From Polyodon spathula (lineage: Eukaryota > Chordata > Actinopteri > Acipenseriformes > Polyodontidae): a stretch of 64,000 nucleotides of DNA. Below are positions 45,902-57,581 of this stretch, piece after piece; the first letter of the stretch is position 1, and each line of letters starts with the position of its first letter. The stretch lies in NCBI RefSeq assembly GCF_017654505.1, contig NC_054558.1:15332765-15396764 (forward strand). Reading direction: 5' to 3'. A program made the translations under genes and the position numbers. The notes under the pieces were generated by a model. The model saw only the letters and a program-made list of their open reading frames with translations, searched no databases and was not told the origin of the DNA.

Positions 45902-47514
45902 TTTATATGCTTTTCAAAAAAAATTGCTTTTTCCAATGAAAATTTACATTAGGGGGAATATTAAAAATCCTATGCTTGGATTTTGCGATATCAGACAATA
46001 CCACCCACAGAGATCTGCTTCAGGATCTTGCAGAGGGATTTACTAGACGACAAATAGCGTACTGGTATTTACAATCTACATTATCTGGTAGGCCCCCAGC
46101 TAAGGCCTCACATATCCAACCTACATTCCAAAAGTTTGAAGTTTAAAAAAAAAACTACAATCAAATGTGTTTAAGGCACTTTCCAGCTTTGCAAATACAA
46201 ACTCCTTTTGTATACACTTGGGTTCAAATAAAAGGTTTTTAAACAGGTGTATTTAAAATTAATTATTTCGAACCATTACGTTGCTAATATATAAAGAATG
46301 TAGATTCCGAAACTGACAGAAAAAATCAATGTAGAAAGATGGTTTAAACATCAGAAATGCTGGAAGGTAAACGTGGCAGTTGGTCCCTTGCTGGTGACCA
46401 GTCAGCCCAGACGCAGTATCTAAATTCTTCTCTCTTTTGGTTGTTACATTACCTGATTAACTATTCTGTCCATAGACCCCATTATGGCTTTCGTCATCTC
46501 CTTTCATTACTATAGTATATTGTGGTACTTTGATATGTGTTTTGTATGACCATAACAGAACCCTGCACCTCCCACAATGAAAGTTTGAGATTATGTATGC
46601 TTTACAATGAGAAAATTAGAATACTTATTTTGCCATTTTACCCTCTATGGCTATTGAAACGCACACATGCTGCACTGTGTTATGTTTGAAAAGCATGTAC
46701 ACCTGCTCAAACTGGTGCATTAATTGCTCATGTTTATTTTGAACATAAACAACTTTCATCTAGAATCCATCAGTGTCGTGTCTCGCATGTTACAATTTCA
46801 GATCACTGTGCTGTGAAACATTTATTTTAGGGCTTTCCAGCAAATTCCATGTTCTTCAATGTTTCCTGCCACAGAATCCTCTGCTAAATATTTATCTAAT
46901 GCAGTACAAGTCTAGTTTAAAAACCCTGATTTTTAATTAAGAAAAACATAAGGCTGGAAAACTCTCCCTTTTAACCTGGTAAACAATGTTTTATAAATAA
47001 ACACATTGCACATGCCCCAGTCCGAATCAAAAATGGCTGTTTGCAGCTGTGCATTCCTTTTACATTTTTGTTTTCTTTAGGCAATGCTCTTTTGTGACTC
47101 CTTTAGAATATATCAAAGGCTTTGTTTACCAAAGTGCTGCTTAATAAGATGAACTAGCCCAGGTTATACCTCCTTATGGGTGTAGTTAAGACTACTGTAG
47201 GCAAGGTCAATGTGCTTTCACAATCTAGTTTGACACAGGTGAACTCATAACAGAAACAGGAGAATCACCAGACTAGATTGCACGGCATGCCCAGAGGTCA
47301 ATATTACCACAGCTATCAAAAGCACAACCATTTAACAGCTCAGTGTATTGTTGAAAACTAGCAAATCAGCAGCCTGTGTTCAGTAACTTTTCTCAACCAC
47401 TGTGTTGAGATTTTCAAGACTAACTAAACAATGAGAATGCAGGGTCCCTCAGTCGGCTGATCCAGTGAAAGATACCAGTTCTTCCAAAGAAGAGCAGTCG
47501 TGTTTAAAGTGCTA

Positions 47515-48035
47515 ACAAAAGAATTCCATACATCTTCCCCACGTTGAACTTCCAATAGATACAGCAGTGTGCAAATGTATTAGACACCCCGCTGCGTCTG
47601 TAGTTTGGGTTTGTTGTGAAGATTAAATCAAACAATTCTAACTGAAAATGGTCAAAATAGGCAAATTAGTTATTGCCTTTAACTAATGACTTTATAGGCA
47701 ACATGTGCAATTCATTTATAATAAATACTAAGAAACAAAGGAACACACAGGCACTAATGTTAAAATGCATGAGACTTTATAGAAGTTGTTTAAGATTCCT
47801 AATTAAAGCACAAAGTGGGCTAACATTTTCACACATGTGCCTATTGTTTCTATATCACTCACTGATAACTGACCAAAAAATTGAAATTCTCACACCCAGA
47901 GGTTTTCATGCAGGTAGGTCTGTAAAGGATGTAAATGACATGTCTTAAAGTGTTCTAATACATTTGCAAACTACTGTAGGTCTCAATGTGCAGTTAAGAA
48001 ATATACACAAGTTATAGCAAACACTTATCCAACAA
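47515..48035. mobile_element. Foldback MITE family, copy f, interrupted by a Tc1-type MITE
   Basis: Left end GCTAACAAAAGAATTCCATA (47512-47531) and CTTCCAATA lead to position 47561. After the inserted element the family sequence resumes GGTCTCAATGTGCAGTTAAG (47979-47998) and GTTATAGCAAACAC. The break falls exactly inside the TATAGGTCTC landmark of the other copies. Only the left arm is recognisable. Confidence 0.6.
47560..47978. mobile_element. Tc1/mariner-type MITE with TA duplication
   Basis: TA at 47560-47561 and TA at 47977-47978 flank a 415-bp element. Left end CAGCAGTGTGCAAATGTATT then AGACAC; right end, on the complement, CAGTAGTTTGCAAATGTATT then AGAACAC. The CAGT...TGCAAA...TATT-type inverted repeats and TA target are characteristic of Tc1/mariner. 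No transposase inside; the 91-residue open frame is not recognisable. Confidence 0.75.
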
Positions 48036-49354
48036 CACCCCTTTCAACCATCTGAAAAAGCTGCATTTCTGGAGTGAGGTGATTTAAGAAACTGACCATA
48101 GGAGTGTGTGACTGTAATATCTGTCATCTGTGCAAATGGAAAATCTCTAACAAAAACACAGAGGGGACACTAATTACAGTTGCACAACCTTTTTGGTAAC
48201 TGTCTTTAAACAAACTCAGAAAATCAGCTTTGTATGGATGTTGCTTTTGCTAGAATAGGTTGTATACCTGCTAATGTGAACAGAAACAAGCATGGACAAT
48301 ATAAAGAACACACAGGATATTAAACATGCAATATACAGTATCATGAAGATGTACATACAAAGTGTCTCTTTAAAGATGTACAAGTAGATAAACAAACTAC
48401 TTTTGGTGACTTAGTGGCAAACAGGTTGCAATGAAGACTTCTGTATCATAAAAGCTGCACTGTGGGAAACATAAAGAAACTTGACAGTGAGCATGCAGAG
48501 TTCATAGATGAACTGTGGTAGAATACACAGACAAACAAGAGTGAATTATATTTTATTGTACATTTCAATATAGGACAGGTTAATTGTTGAATAAACTTAC
48601 TACACATCTTATTTTTAAACACAGGAATTTTTCATTTAACAGACACTAGAGGGCAATGTTAATCCTTATTTCTTGAGTGAGTTCTTTTGAAAATAATTTT
48701 CTCCTCCTTAGGTTGTAAATATAGTCTAATTCACCTTATGTTCAGTTGGTAAAGATGGCTTTACTGTAGCAACAGCAAATACAGACAAGGTCGGTACGGT
48801 TGGCAAGCGTAATAAAAAATCCCAGCTAATCAGAGGTATGGCAAAATTGCATTAGTGCCTATAATATTAAAAGGTAATGTCAGGACTGACAGGTTTGTAC
48901 TTGCACCCTTACATATCTAATTTGTCATACTTTTACACAGAGTATATGATGCAGTCATTTTTAATAGTGTTCAGGGGCTGCTCTTTTGTTTCCTGCCATA
49001 GACATAATGTAGGACAGGTCAGCCCAAGTGTCTTTATATTAGTAAGCACTGGCACTGTCTAGTTCACAGCAGTTTATTGCCAGCAAAGTAAAAGGAAACT
49101 TTATCCTTTTAAAAGGAAGTGTTAGATCACTAGAAGATGTTAGCTCTTTTATCTAGCCTGATTTACATACTGTACATGGGAAGCAACTAGAACTAAAGAG
49201 CAGCTCCCCCGATATTCATACGCTGAGCAACCAGTAAAGACACTCCCATAATAATAGCGTACACAGGATTGGATGCCTTGGCAACTGAAACAAATATGTT
49301 ATAACTGGTCATTTAGTTTGATTGTCTTATATTTAATTGGATAATGGAGATGGA

Positions 49355-49555
49355 CTTTAGACAGAGGGAAAGAGACACTTCTTCACACAAAGAGTTAGCT
49401 ACCTAGGCATGTTGTTGAGGCAGAATCACTTGGATCCTTTAAGACCCAACTTCACAAAGCTCTGAGATCAAAGAGCTACCAGGATCTGAACAAGATTAGA
49501 TGGGTCGAATGGCCTCCTCTCGCTTGCAATTTTTCTTATGGTCCCATGTTCTAGT
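49355..49555 (+). mobile_element. CR1/L2-type LINE 3' end, copy 4
   Basis: GACACTTCTTCACACAAAGA, GCATGTTGTTGAGGCAGAAT, AAGACCCAACTTCACAAAGC, GGTCGAATGGCCTCCTCTCG and a TTCTTATGG tail. It carries a small internal deletion relative to copy 3 (the AGTGGTGAGGGGATGGAATG segment is missing). Confidence 0.65.
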
Positions 49556-49629
49556 TTATTTACAGTCAGTTTAGTCAATGGCTAAATTCTAGACCGTCAG
49601 TGTGACAGGGAGAGAATGAATATTTTGGA

Positions 49630-51005
49630 ACCAGAATGTGGACCTAGAGTGGACACAAAGCAAAAGCCTCACTCTGGTGGACATTCGGGGGCAGGTTCGG
49701 CATATTGAGGGGAAGGATGTTGACAGTAGCTGGCCGCTCACATATTCTCACTATGTCATAACTGGGCACCTGCTATACAGAGTAACACACACTGCAGGCA
49801 CAGGGCAGCCCGTAACACAGTTATTGGTTCCTAAGCCTTTCCAGCCTGTGATGCGATTTGCACATGATATACCATTCTCCGGTCACCTCGGGTATGAAAA
49901 GGCTTTGGAGCGAATACTGGCCTGCTTTTATTGGCTGCGAGGATGTTAAAAGATATGTGCCAGAAAATTAGCACCGACAGTGTCGAGGGTATGAATTCCC
50001 CAGGAAATTTGAACTGGCTAAGGAAATCATTTTATATTAAAATGTTTGACACAGATGTATTACATTTTGAAAATGATGTCCATCAGAACCTCAGTCTATC
50101 ACCCACAAACTGATAGTTTGGTCATACGATTTAATTAAACACTGAAACAGCTACTGAGGTGGTTTGTCGGTCAGTAAGGGAAAAATTGGGCCAAATTGCT
50201 TCCTTACTTGCTCTTTGCAGTGTGAGACATGCCGCAGAGCTCTACAGGGTTTTCAACCTTCAAGCTGCTGTATGGTAGACAATCCGAGATATCCTTGAGC
50301 TTGTGAAAGAGGGGTGGAAAGATTAAAAATCTCCAAAAGTGCAATCTAGTACGTAATACTCCTCAGAGACAAATTGGAATTAGTGGGCTGACTTGCCCAT
50401 GAGAATTTAAAACTGGCTCAGCATCATCAACAGCAACAGTACAACAAAATTAAAGAATTTGGAACTTCAGACCTGGAGACAAAGTACTGTTGTTGTTTTT
50501 CTCATTTGAGTTTAAGTTGTGTGCTAGATCAGGGCCATAGGTAAGATAAATTATGAAATCAGACAGCCCAGTTGCCGAAATGAAAAACAATATTTATCAT
50601 ATCAATCTCCTCAAACCATGGAGAGAACAAGAAATCTTGTTCATTTCCCCGGTTCAAACAGAGGAGGATTTCGGCTGTGGAACTGAGCCAGCTAACACAC
50701 CTAAGATTGAGATCGGGGATCAATTGGGCTTGTGCCCAAGAAGGATGGCACCATTCGATTATGTGTAGCAATCTCTAAATTTGATGCTTACCCTATGCCT
50801 CGCGTGGATGAGCTCCTTGACAAATTGGGACAAGGACAGTTCACCTCAACCCTAGACCTGACAAAAGGGTACTGCTAGATTCCTTTGACTCTAGTCTCTA
50901 GAAAAAACAACTTTCTCCACACCAGATGGATTATTTAATTTCAGGACCATGCCTTTTGGCTTGCATGGGGCAGGGGCATCCTTTCAGAGTGATGGACAGG
51001 GTATT
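49630..51005 (+). pseudogene. Decayed Ty3/gypsy retrotransposon, integrase before reverse transcriptase
   Basis: Three collinear remnants. About 49638-49980: an integrase zinc-finger region, with FQPVMRFAHDIPFSGHLGYE then KALERILACFYW (His pair of H2C2 visible, Cys pair damaged). About 50220-50280: traces of the late integrase core (STGFSTFKLLYGRQ), the middle of the catalytic core being deleted. About 50583-50640: IYHINLLKPWREQE, the integrase C-terminal motif. From 50727 a reverse transcriptase start, VPKKDGTIRLCVAISKFDAY, PMPRVDELLDKLG, STLDLTKGYC, then a stop at 50876-50878 and a frameshift. The RT is cut before its catalytic DD motif by a SINE-like insertion. Integrase ahead of RT is the Gmr1-like order. 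Confidence 0.75.
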
Positions 51006-51262
51006 AGGTTGTTATTTGTTTATTTAGCATACACCTTTATCCATGGCAACTTGCAGAGATTAGGGTGTGTGAACTCTGCATCAGCTGCAAAAACGTAGTG
51101 TACCACCATCACAAAGCACTTTACTTTGCATTATATGCAGTCACTTACAATAGGACATTGATTTAACATCTCCTCCACAGGATGGTGCACAAGGAGGTTA
51201 TGTGACTTGCTCATGGTCACACAACGAGTCAGTCAGTGGTACAGGTGGGATTTGAACTGGTA
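51006..51262 (+). mobile_element. SINE-like repeat inserted in the gypsy remnant
   Basis: TTTATTTAGCATACACCTTT, ATCCATGGCAACTTGCAGAG, CAGTCACTTACAATAGGACA, CACAAGGAGGTTATGTGACT, TGCTCATGGTCACACAACGA and GGTGGGATTTGAACTGGTAA. This layout is that of a widespread fish SINE-like repeat whose last block resembles an inverted tRNA-type GGGATTTGAACC motif. It truncates the reverse transcriptase. Confidence 0.55.
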
Positions 51263-52044
51263 ACATGTAATTAATATGACATGTGAACTCAGATAAAAGT
51301 AGTCGACATGTACTGTATGTAGAAGACATCATTGTACGTATGTCAATTACATATGGATTAGAAACTGTAATGCTCGTATGTGTAAGGGGTCAATTCAAAT
51401 TTATAATAAACATGTAAGTTACAAAACCCAACACAAGCTATGTTTGGTTTCTGATTGTTGCCACATATTGTTAATTTCCTTGTTATACAATTAGCTGCAG
51501 TGTATGGCTGGAGGGGAGAGTGGAGACACTGCTATCACGTACTACTGCATCTCATGGTATCCTAAATCTGGTGGAATCTGCAGGGGGCAAAGCGGTCAGA
51601 GATAACTTAATAAATATTCATTCTTGCTACCATAGTGGTGTTCAGTATTCACCAACGCACCCAAGCACATCTAAATTCATGTCTCTCATAGTAACATAAC
51701 ATCAGTACTTCAGTCAGCTGTGTAATTACCAGAATCCTACTGAAACAGAGTAATAAGTAATTGTTCATCTCTCTTATCATGAGATTCCAATAATTTCACA
51801 GACCACTGCCTGCAGCTTTGATTGTAACATGTCGACAGGATGTCTACAAATCAGATCTAACTCTATGGGAAAAAGCAGATGGCAGTTGCTTCAGTTGTTC
51901 CTCGAGGTAATTCCTACAGCAGCCTTTGAACTGAATGCATTAGTGGGTAATGTTAAGCAATGAATCTACTGCTCATCAAGGGGAAGATTGAATCAAAAAT
52001 ACAGTGTGGCTTTACAACCTAAGTAATCCCTGTTTTTCTTTTGT

Positions 52045-52375
52045 AAGAGTAGCATGTTTATTTTTTACTTTATTTTCTCCCCAATTTAGGATGTCAGATG
52101 ACACTCTCTCACCACAGCAATTCCCCACAACTGCTCAGGAGAACTGAAGGTCAGTAGGCGTCCTCTGATCCCATGACCAAGCTCATTGCTTCTACACCCA
52201 GGATCTTGAAAGAGGATGTCGGTAAGCTACTGCTCTCTAAGGAGAGACCTGCAGGTGTCTGCTTGAGTTCACTGGACGCCTGGCCAATAGCCCACAGTAG
52301 CGTGATGAGGAGAAACCTTCTGTGCAGATTTTGTCTCCCTAACCCCCAGGAGCATTAGAGCCACTGCACTGCTCC
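52045..52375 (-). mobile_element. tRNA-derived SINE, family 2 (minus strand)
   Basis: The complement reads GGGTTAGGGAGACAAAATCT, CTATTGGCCAGGCGTCCAGT, GAACTCAAGCAGACACCTGC and AAGATCCTGGGTGTAGAAGC, matching the SINE at 6205-6560. The 3' end shows as TTTACTTTATTTTCTCCCCA on +, which resembles the tail of the family-1 SINE at 16797-17219, so the two families may share a 3' end. Confidence 0.6.
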
Positions 52376-53140
52376 CTGTAGACCTAGGACATTAGGAGGT
52401 ACAGTACATCACACTTCACACATTTTTCCATTTCTCCAGGGAATAACTTCTCAAGACATCAGTCCATCTGTCCTTACCTCCATCCCACACACATTTTTAT
52501 TATCTGGATGATCACTTACCAATTTTCATGAGACTTGGTCATTCTTATTCTATACCATTCTGTGCAACATATGTCATGATCATCAAGTATTTCCATCATA
52601 CTGATCTGGCTGTGCCTTTTCCCGGTGGGGTATAGACTGATCAAAACAACACCTTAGCTGAGTTGTAAATGTGTTTACAGTACAAGAGTTTAATTGTGGG
52701 GCCTGGGAGTTTGCTTTGCATGGGTTTACATGGGGGAGTAGCTTGCCTGATTGAGGCTTGCTTACTTTCAACCTTTTTTAATTTGTATCCGGACACCCAC
52801 TTTAATACAACAGGGGTAGTGCAGCTGATTAACTTTAAAAGAAGCAGTGTTTTTGTATCACTCTAATACTTCAATACACATTCATCCTGAGCCCCATGTT
52901 TGCTGTGTGCATGGTGTATAAACTGTTTCACCTGATGTTAGATTTGTAGCTATAACTCTTTAACTATAAAGGTTACAGGTACATGTCATACATGAAATTG
53001 ATGTGCACACACTAGGCTCTCATAAAAAAAAAAAAAAAAAAGTGTAATAGTCTGAAACTCACCCTATTCAATACAGATAACAAAAAACACAGAAAAAGAA
53101 AGACACTTTTTAGAAGAAAAAAACAAAACATTATTTACTG

Positions 53141-53177
<37 letters not shown>

Positions 53178-54014
53178 AGCATGGCTAGCTCAAATCTGAG
53201 TGTACAATGAAACTTCAACATGTGTAGGGTACATGAAAAAAAGAACAAATTAGATAATAAATAAGGGAATTATGGGCATTATTACAAAAGGGACCAAAAG
53301 CAATGAAAAAAAAAGATTCACTGAAAATGTGCAAAACAAAATAAAATTTAAAAAAAGAAACAAAAACTAATTTAGATTATTTGTCCCAGGCACCCTGATC
53401 ATGTGAATCAAGAGGGGTCTGTTCACTGTGACTTGAATGTCCAGCAAGGCGGCTAGCTGGGCTACATACCCCTAACAGCGCTTGTCTTTTGCATCTGATC
53501 CACAAACACGAAAAACAAATATATATTTATCAAAAAATAGGTCCTTGATTTTGTGTGAAAATGTTTGTTTACTGCACCAAGGTAAGTCTGTTATCAGTGC
53601 CGCATCAAAATTCCAAAATACTCGCATTCAACCCTATCGCCTAATATGGTTATCGACCGGAAATACAGAAGTAGGACCTTGTTTGAAAGACTATCTTCTT
53701 TCCAATAACATATGGCAAGCAGGGCTGTCTCTCACAGTGCCTGAGTAAAAAGAGTTAATGAGCCAGGTCACTGGAGGGATATTTAATAATTGGGCAGACC
53801 CTCTAGTGTTGATCTGTGTGTGTTTATTTTTACAGATGATTTGCCTTTATTATAAATAATCCCAGCCACGGGAGATTGTATGTTTTTTTTGGTTTTTGCA
53901 CATTTTCAACTGTTAAAATCTAAAACCCTTTGAGATGGGGACTTCATATTTTTTTGTGTTATAGAAAATTTTCAGGCAGAATCTTAATTTTGCCCTGTGA
54001 CGTGTGATGGCTGC

Positions 54015-54713
54015 TGTGACAGAGACAGAATGATTCTTGGTGACAAATCTCCCAACCTGTGAGGGTGCTGTGTAAAGGGAAAAGAGTGCCCTGGACTCAA
54101 TGGCCAGACAATTAATTCCCAAGGTTAGGTGAAAGTCGGCCATTGAGAAAGGGGGCAGAGCTACGGTACACTAAATCATCGACCCGGAAGGGAAACGATG
54201 TGGCAGTCATGGATTGGAGGAGCGGTTGCAATCGTTAACCAAGGGGGCGATTGACTTTATATAAGGAGACATAGCGAGGTGATCTATTCCTTTGAACCAT
54301 GTTGTTATCGTGGGTGTTTTGTTTGTTTTGTCTTGTCTAAAATATACATGCTTGTTGTTATTAGATGGCTAACATGATCCGGAGCTGTCGCAAAAGGCCA
54401 GCCAAACCCAGACAACACTGCACTTGTGTCACGATTAACTGTATTTGCACCACAAGCACTATAGCACTTACTGTGGACTTGTGATTGTGTTTTATTTGTG
54501 AGTGTTTAAATACGGGGACTATTATTTTCAGGACGGAAGCTGGATATTAAACGGAGCAATACACAACGTTGTGAATTGCCTGTTATCATTACTGTTGTCC
54601 TCAGACTTTGGATTACAAAATAAACCATCATTTCACCAGTACTTTCCTGTTTGTCCTTGTCCTGCGTACTGCATACACCCATACACCTGCGCACTTCAAT
54701 CCACTTTGCCACA
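54015..54713 (+). mobile_element. Probable solo LTR
   Basis: Starts TGTGACAGAGACAG and ends CTTTGCCACA, giving TGTG...CACA termini. A TATA box TTTATATAAGG lies at 54256-54266 and an AATAAA at 54619-54624, the spacing expected of U3-R-U5. No internal retroviral region adjoins it and no target duplication is obvious. The family resembles a repeat I associate with non-teleost fish. Confidence 0.5.
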
Positions 54714-57119
54714 CGGCCATATTGTGGTGCACAATAGTGGTGGCATTCTAGTCACACAGATACTTGAAGATCTGTGCAGCTTGGCCAACTGCATGACGTC
54801 ACAAGGAAGCTCAAGTAGCTGCCTGCACAGATAAAAAATATGACACAACTGTGTCCAGACATTTTTAATCTGTACAAGATCGCAGAAAAACAGCCTATGT
54901 GTATTTTATAGAATTGTTCCTTGTTTAATGGTAAAATGTAGTGTTCTTTTCCTGGTACTATGGAACGAGTATGTAGTATTTTGTTTGGCAGAGACAGTCG
55001 CTAATACATGCATCTTTGAGTTTACCAAACCCACAGATATTTTCTCAGATACCTTACATTTTGATCAAACAAATCAATATTGTTGAATAATTAAAACTAG
55101 ATAAAATGACTCAGTGTCGCTCTTAGAAACTAAAAAGCAGTTGCATGAAAACCTTGAACAATGGAGTACCTTATTTCAAAGCTCTTTAAGTGGCAGCCCT
55201 AGACAAAACTCCACAGCATTTTGGCACAATTGTGTGTTGTCGAATGGCTTGAGCCAGAAGTTTGTGTGGTTGTGTGGATTAGCTTTCAGGGTGTCTGCCA
55301 ACACCTAGTGTAGCCATTGACATTGTCGCTCCCCTTCACGTGCACTGAATTGAGCAAACAAAACCGCATTTCCAAAGTGAAATGTGCATCTTTTTGCAGA
55401 AGCAGTAATATACACTAACTAATACATTGAATGCGAATTGTTTATTACTTATTTTAACCCTACTGGGTGTTCTTTTACAAAATATGAAATATTTACTATG
55501 GAAGTTATACTGGAATAACCATAGCGTAGATTTCCTGAAATTAAGTGTGTGTCTATTTCCACATTCTTTTTTAATATAGTGTGTAGGACCATTTGTGCAA
55601 TCTGGCTCGTTTTTAAGGTAATTTGTCCAACATTTATTTTTTAATCCTTTCAGTCCTGACATTATCTTACAGCCGTATGTTAACATATGTCGCTGGAACC
55701 TGATGGGACTCCTAGATCCCTATTTGAGCTATTGTGGAACTATATGCAAAACAAAAATGAGTCGTCCGTTCTCCTGCATACTGAATAAAGGAGTTCCTGT
55801 TCTTCAGCTCAACAAAAGCCATGTAGGTTAATGTGAGTGTGATCTTTGAAAAATTTTAATCTCCAGTATGGTGTTTAGCAGTGAGAGGTGATGAATATGA
55901 AAGAGACCTGTTTTCTTCTGCTCTTCCAGGGTAAATGCCAGTGGGAGAGGTGGAGGACAATGACGTGAGGGAGATCACTGTGTTGCTGTTCTAGAGGAGG
56001 CAAAGGAATGCACCCCTAGTTATAGCAACTTCTTTGATTTGACAAAAATGATGCAAATCGCACTCTGGAGAGTGCAAAACTAGTAAATAACCCAGGGGTT
56101 TGTCTTCCTCAGAGTATCTTTCAACTGTATGTCTAATCTTGGGTGTCAAACACGACATATTTTACCAGGCATAAATTTGGTATTATAACTAAAATGCCAT
56201 TGAGTAAACCCTATCACAACCCTCGGTGTGCCCTCCAAGTAAATTGGATACTTCCTAGTGAGACTTACAGCCGAGGCTACTGTGATCTACACAGGACTGT
56301 TGAGGGATGGTTTAAGGCAAGACCCTGTGACTTTTGTAAGGGAGAAAACTACTTTATATGGGAATCAGTGAATATAACCTGTGGCCTTTGATGATTTTGT
56401 AATTACTTACGTGGCTCTCAGCGTTTTTTGTTTTTTTTGAGAGGGTCACTGGAAAAAAAAAAAGTATAATATGTTTCAATACAAAGTAAATGACTTTATT
56501 AAGCAGCTTAGCACGTTTGCAAAAGGCTTCCGTTTTATTTGAACATATTTTTCTCAATACAAACTGACAAGATTTTGCATTTGATCTGATTTTTATTTTT
56601 TCTATACAGTTCCAGTACGTATTAATTACCATGGGCTTTTATATTATCTGAATAACGGAGTGGTCGAGACTGCAATACGTGTATATTGCAAGACTCGAAG
56701 CACAAATTGCAAACATGTTGAGATGGACTTAACAAATACATTTATAAATTAATCTAAAAAAAAAGGAACATGATGCTTTTTTGACTTGAATTATTTAGAA
56801 ATGACTAAACACGTAAACTTTAAAATATTTGATAACCCATAACAAGACGCAATAGATTAAATGTATAGTTACTAGCAGTGTAAAACAAGAAGCCTAACTG
56901 CCTTATTTTGCATATATGTTTCTGATAACATTTACAGTTTATTTTATTATTAATATAGAGGCTTATGAATTGATAGTTCAGGTTATGCAGATGGGAGTTT
57001 AAGCAAATTAATGAAGGACGAAAAATAATATATGTACATTTTTTAAATATAAAATAAAACAATACCCAAATACTTTAGATCTAAAAATCCATTTACCAAT
57101 TTCTATGATTCAAATAGTT

Positions 57120-57561
57120 TGAGAAGTCTGCGCAGAAACGTTTCCCTGCCCAATCTCAGCTGCCCAATCACAGTGTGTCCGCGCATTATCTATAAATCGG
57201 GCTGCCATTCATTCGATTGGATAGTCGTGGCTGTCAACAGTGGGAGGCAAGGGCTGATAGAAGTAAATGTTGAGAAACGAAATCACTGTGTTTGCCATGG
57301 TGGCTCAAATGGCTTTCATTTTCTACGGAACGATGAATTACTTAGAGCCAGTTTCACATGACGCAACGGGATGTGGCACGAAGCTTTGACAGACAAAGGT
57401 GGCACCCACTGGGAATTGTGTTCTCCCCAATTCTCACTGGCGAGCTCCAGCCGAGCGTCTTCCCTCCTGACCAATCCGATGGGACAGGAGGCGGAATAAA
57501 GCTGTTGTTGATAAGGCGCGGTGACGTCAGGGTCCGCGCAGCCGCAGCCGCTGAAGAGAAG
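57120..57561 (+). promoter_or_regulatory. pitpnb: PITPNB CpG-rich promoter and 5' UTR
   Basis: CpG content rises sharply from the AT-rich surroundings, especially 57440-57555. It has a CCAAT at 57471-57475, a GGCGG near 57491, a perfect CRE TGACGTCA at 57522-57529 only 33 bp before the start codon, and another ATTGG upstream near 57216. No TATA box sits at a fitting distance, although TATAAAT occurs at 57191. This looks like a housekeeping CpG promoter; the start site cannot be placed from sequence alone. Confidence 0.65.
57522..57529. promoter_or_regulatory. Palindromic CRE (CREB/ATF site)
   Basis: TGACGTCA in CpG-rich DNA just upstream of PITPNB codon 1. This full-length palindrome is the consensus CREB/ATF site; binding is inferred. 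Confidence 0.6.
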
Positions 57562-57581
57562 ATGGTGCTGATTAAGGAGTA
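57562..57581 (+). CDS. pitpnb: PITPNB exon 1, coding part
   Basis: ATG GTG CTG ATT AAG GAG TA followed directly by the donor GTGAGTG (57582). The peptide MVLIKE(Y) is the N-terminus of class I phosphatidylinositol transfer proteins (MVLIKE for the beta form, MVLLKEY for alpha), and the split of the seventh codon after two bases matches the known gene structure as I remember it. The Kozak context is strong (A at -3, G at +4). PITPNB moves phosphatidylinositol and phosphatidylcholine between membranes at the Golgi/ER. The position directly after TTC28 in tandem matches human chromosome 22. Exon 2 (expected to begin with a C completing Tyr and RVVLP) was not seen, so it probably lies beyond 64000. 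Confidence 0.8.

Larger units (their letters stand above)
42906..57119. other. TTC28-PITPNB intergenic region
   Basis: 14 kb with no gene that I can support. It holds the SINEs, poly(G) and (TA)n tracts, nested MITEs, LINE tail, gypsy remnant and LTR listed separately. The unlabelled stretches 44700-45830, 45900-47500, 48040-49350, 52400-53800 and 54800-57100 show only chance open frames and A/T runs (53024-53041 and 53146-53175 are poly(A)). Confidence 0.75.

Noticed and set aside
55590..56000. Second piggyBac-like end (TTTTTAATCCTTTCAGTCCTG near 55640)
   Set aside because: It resembles the 31.6-kb element start, but there is no TTAA-CCC junction and no matching right end.
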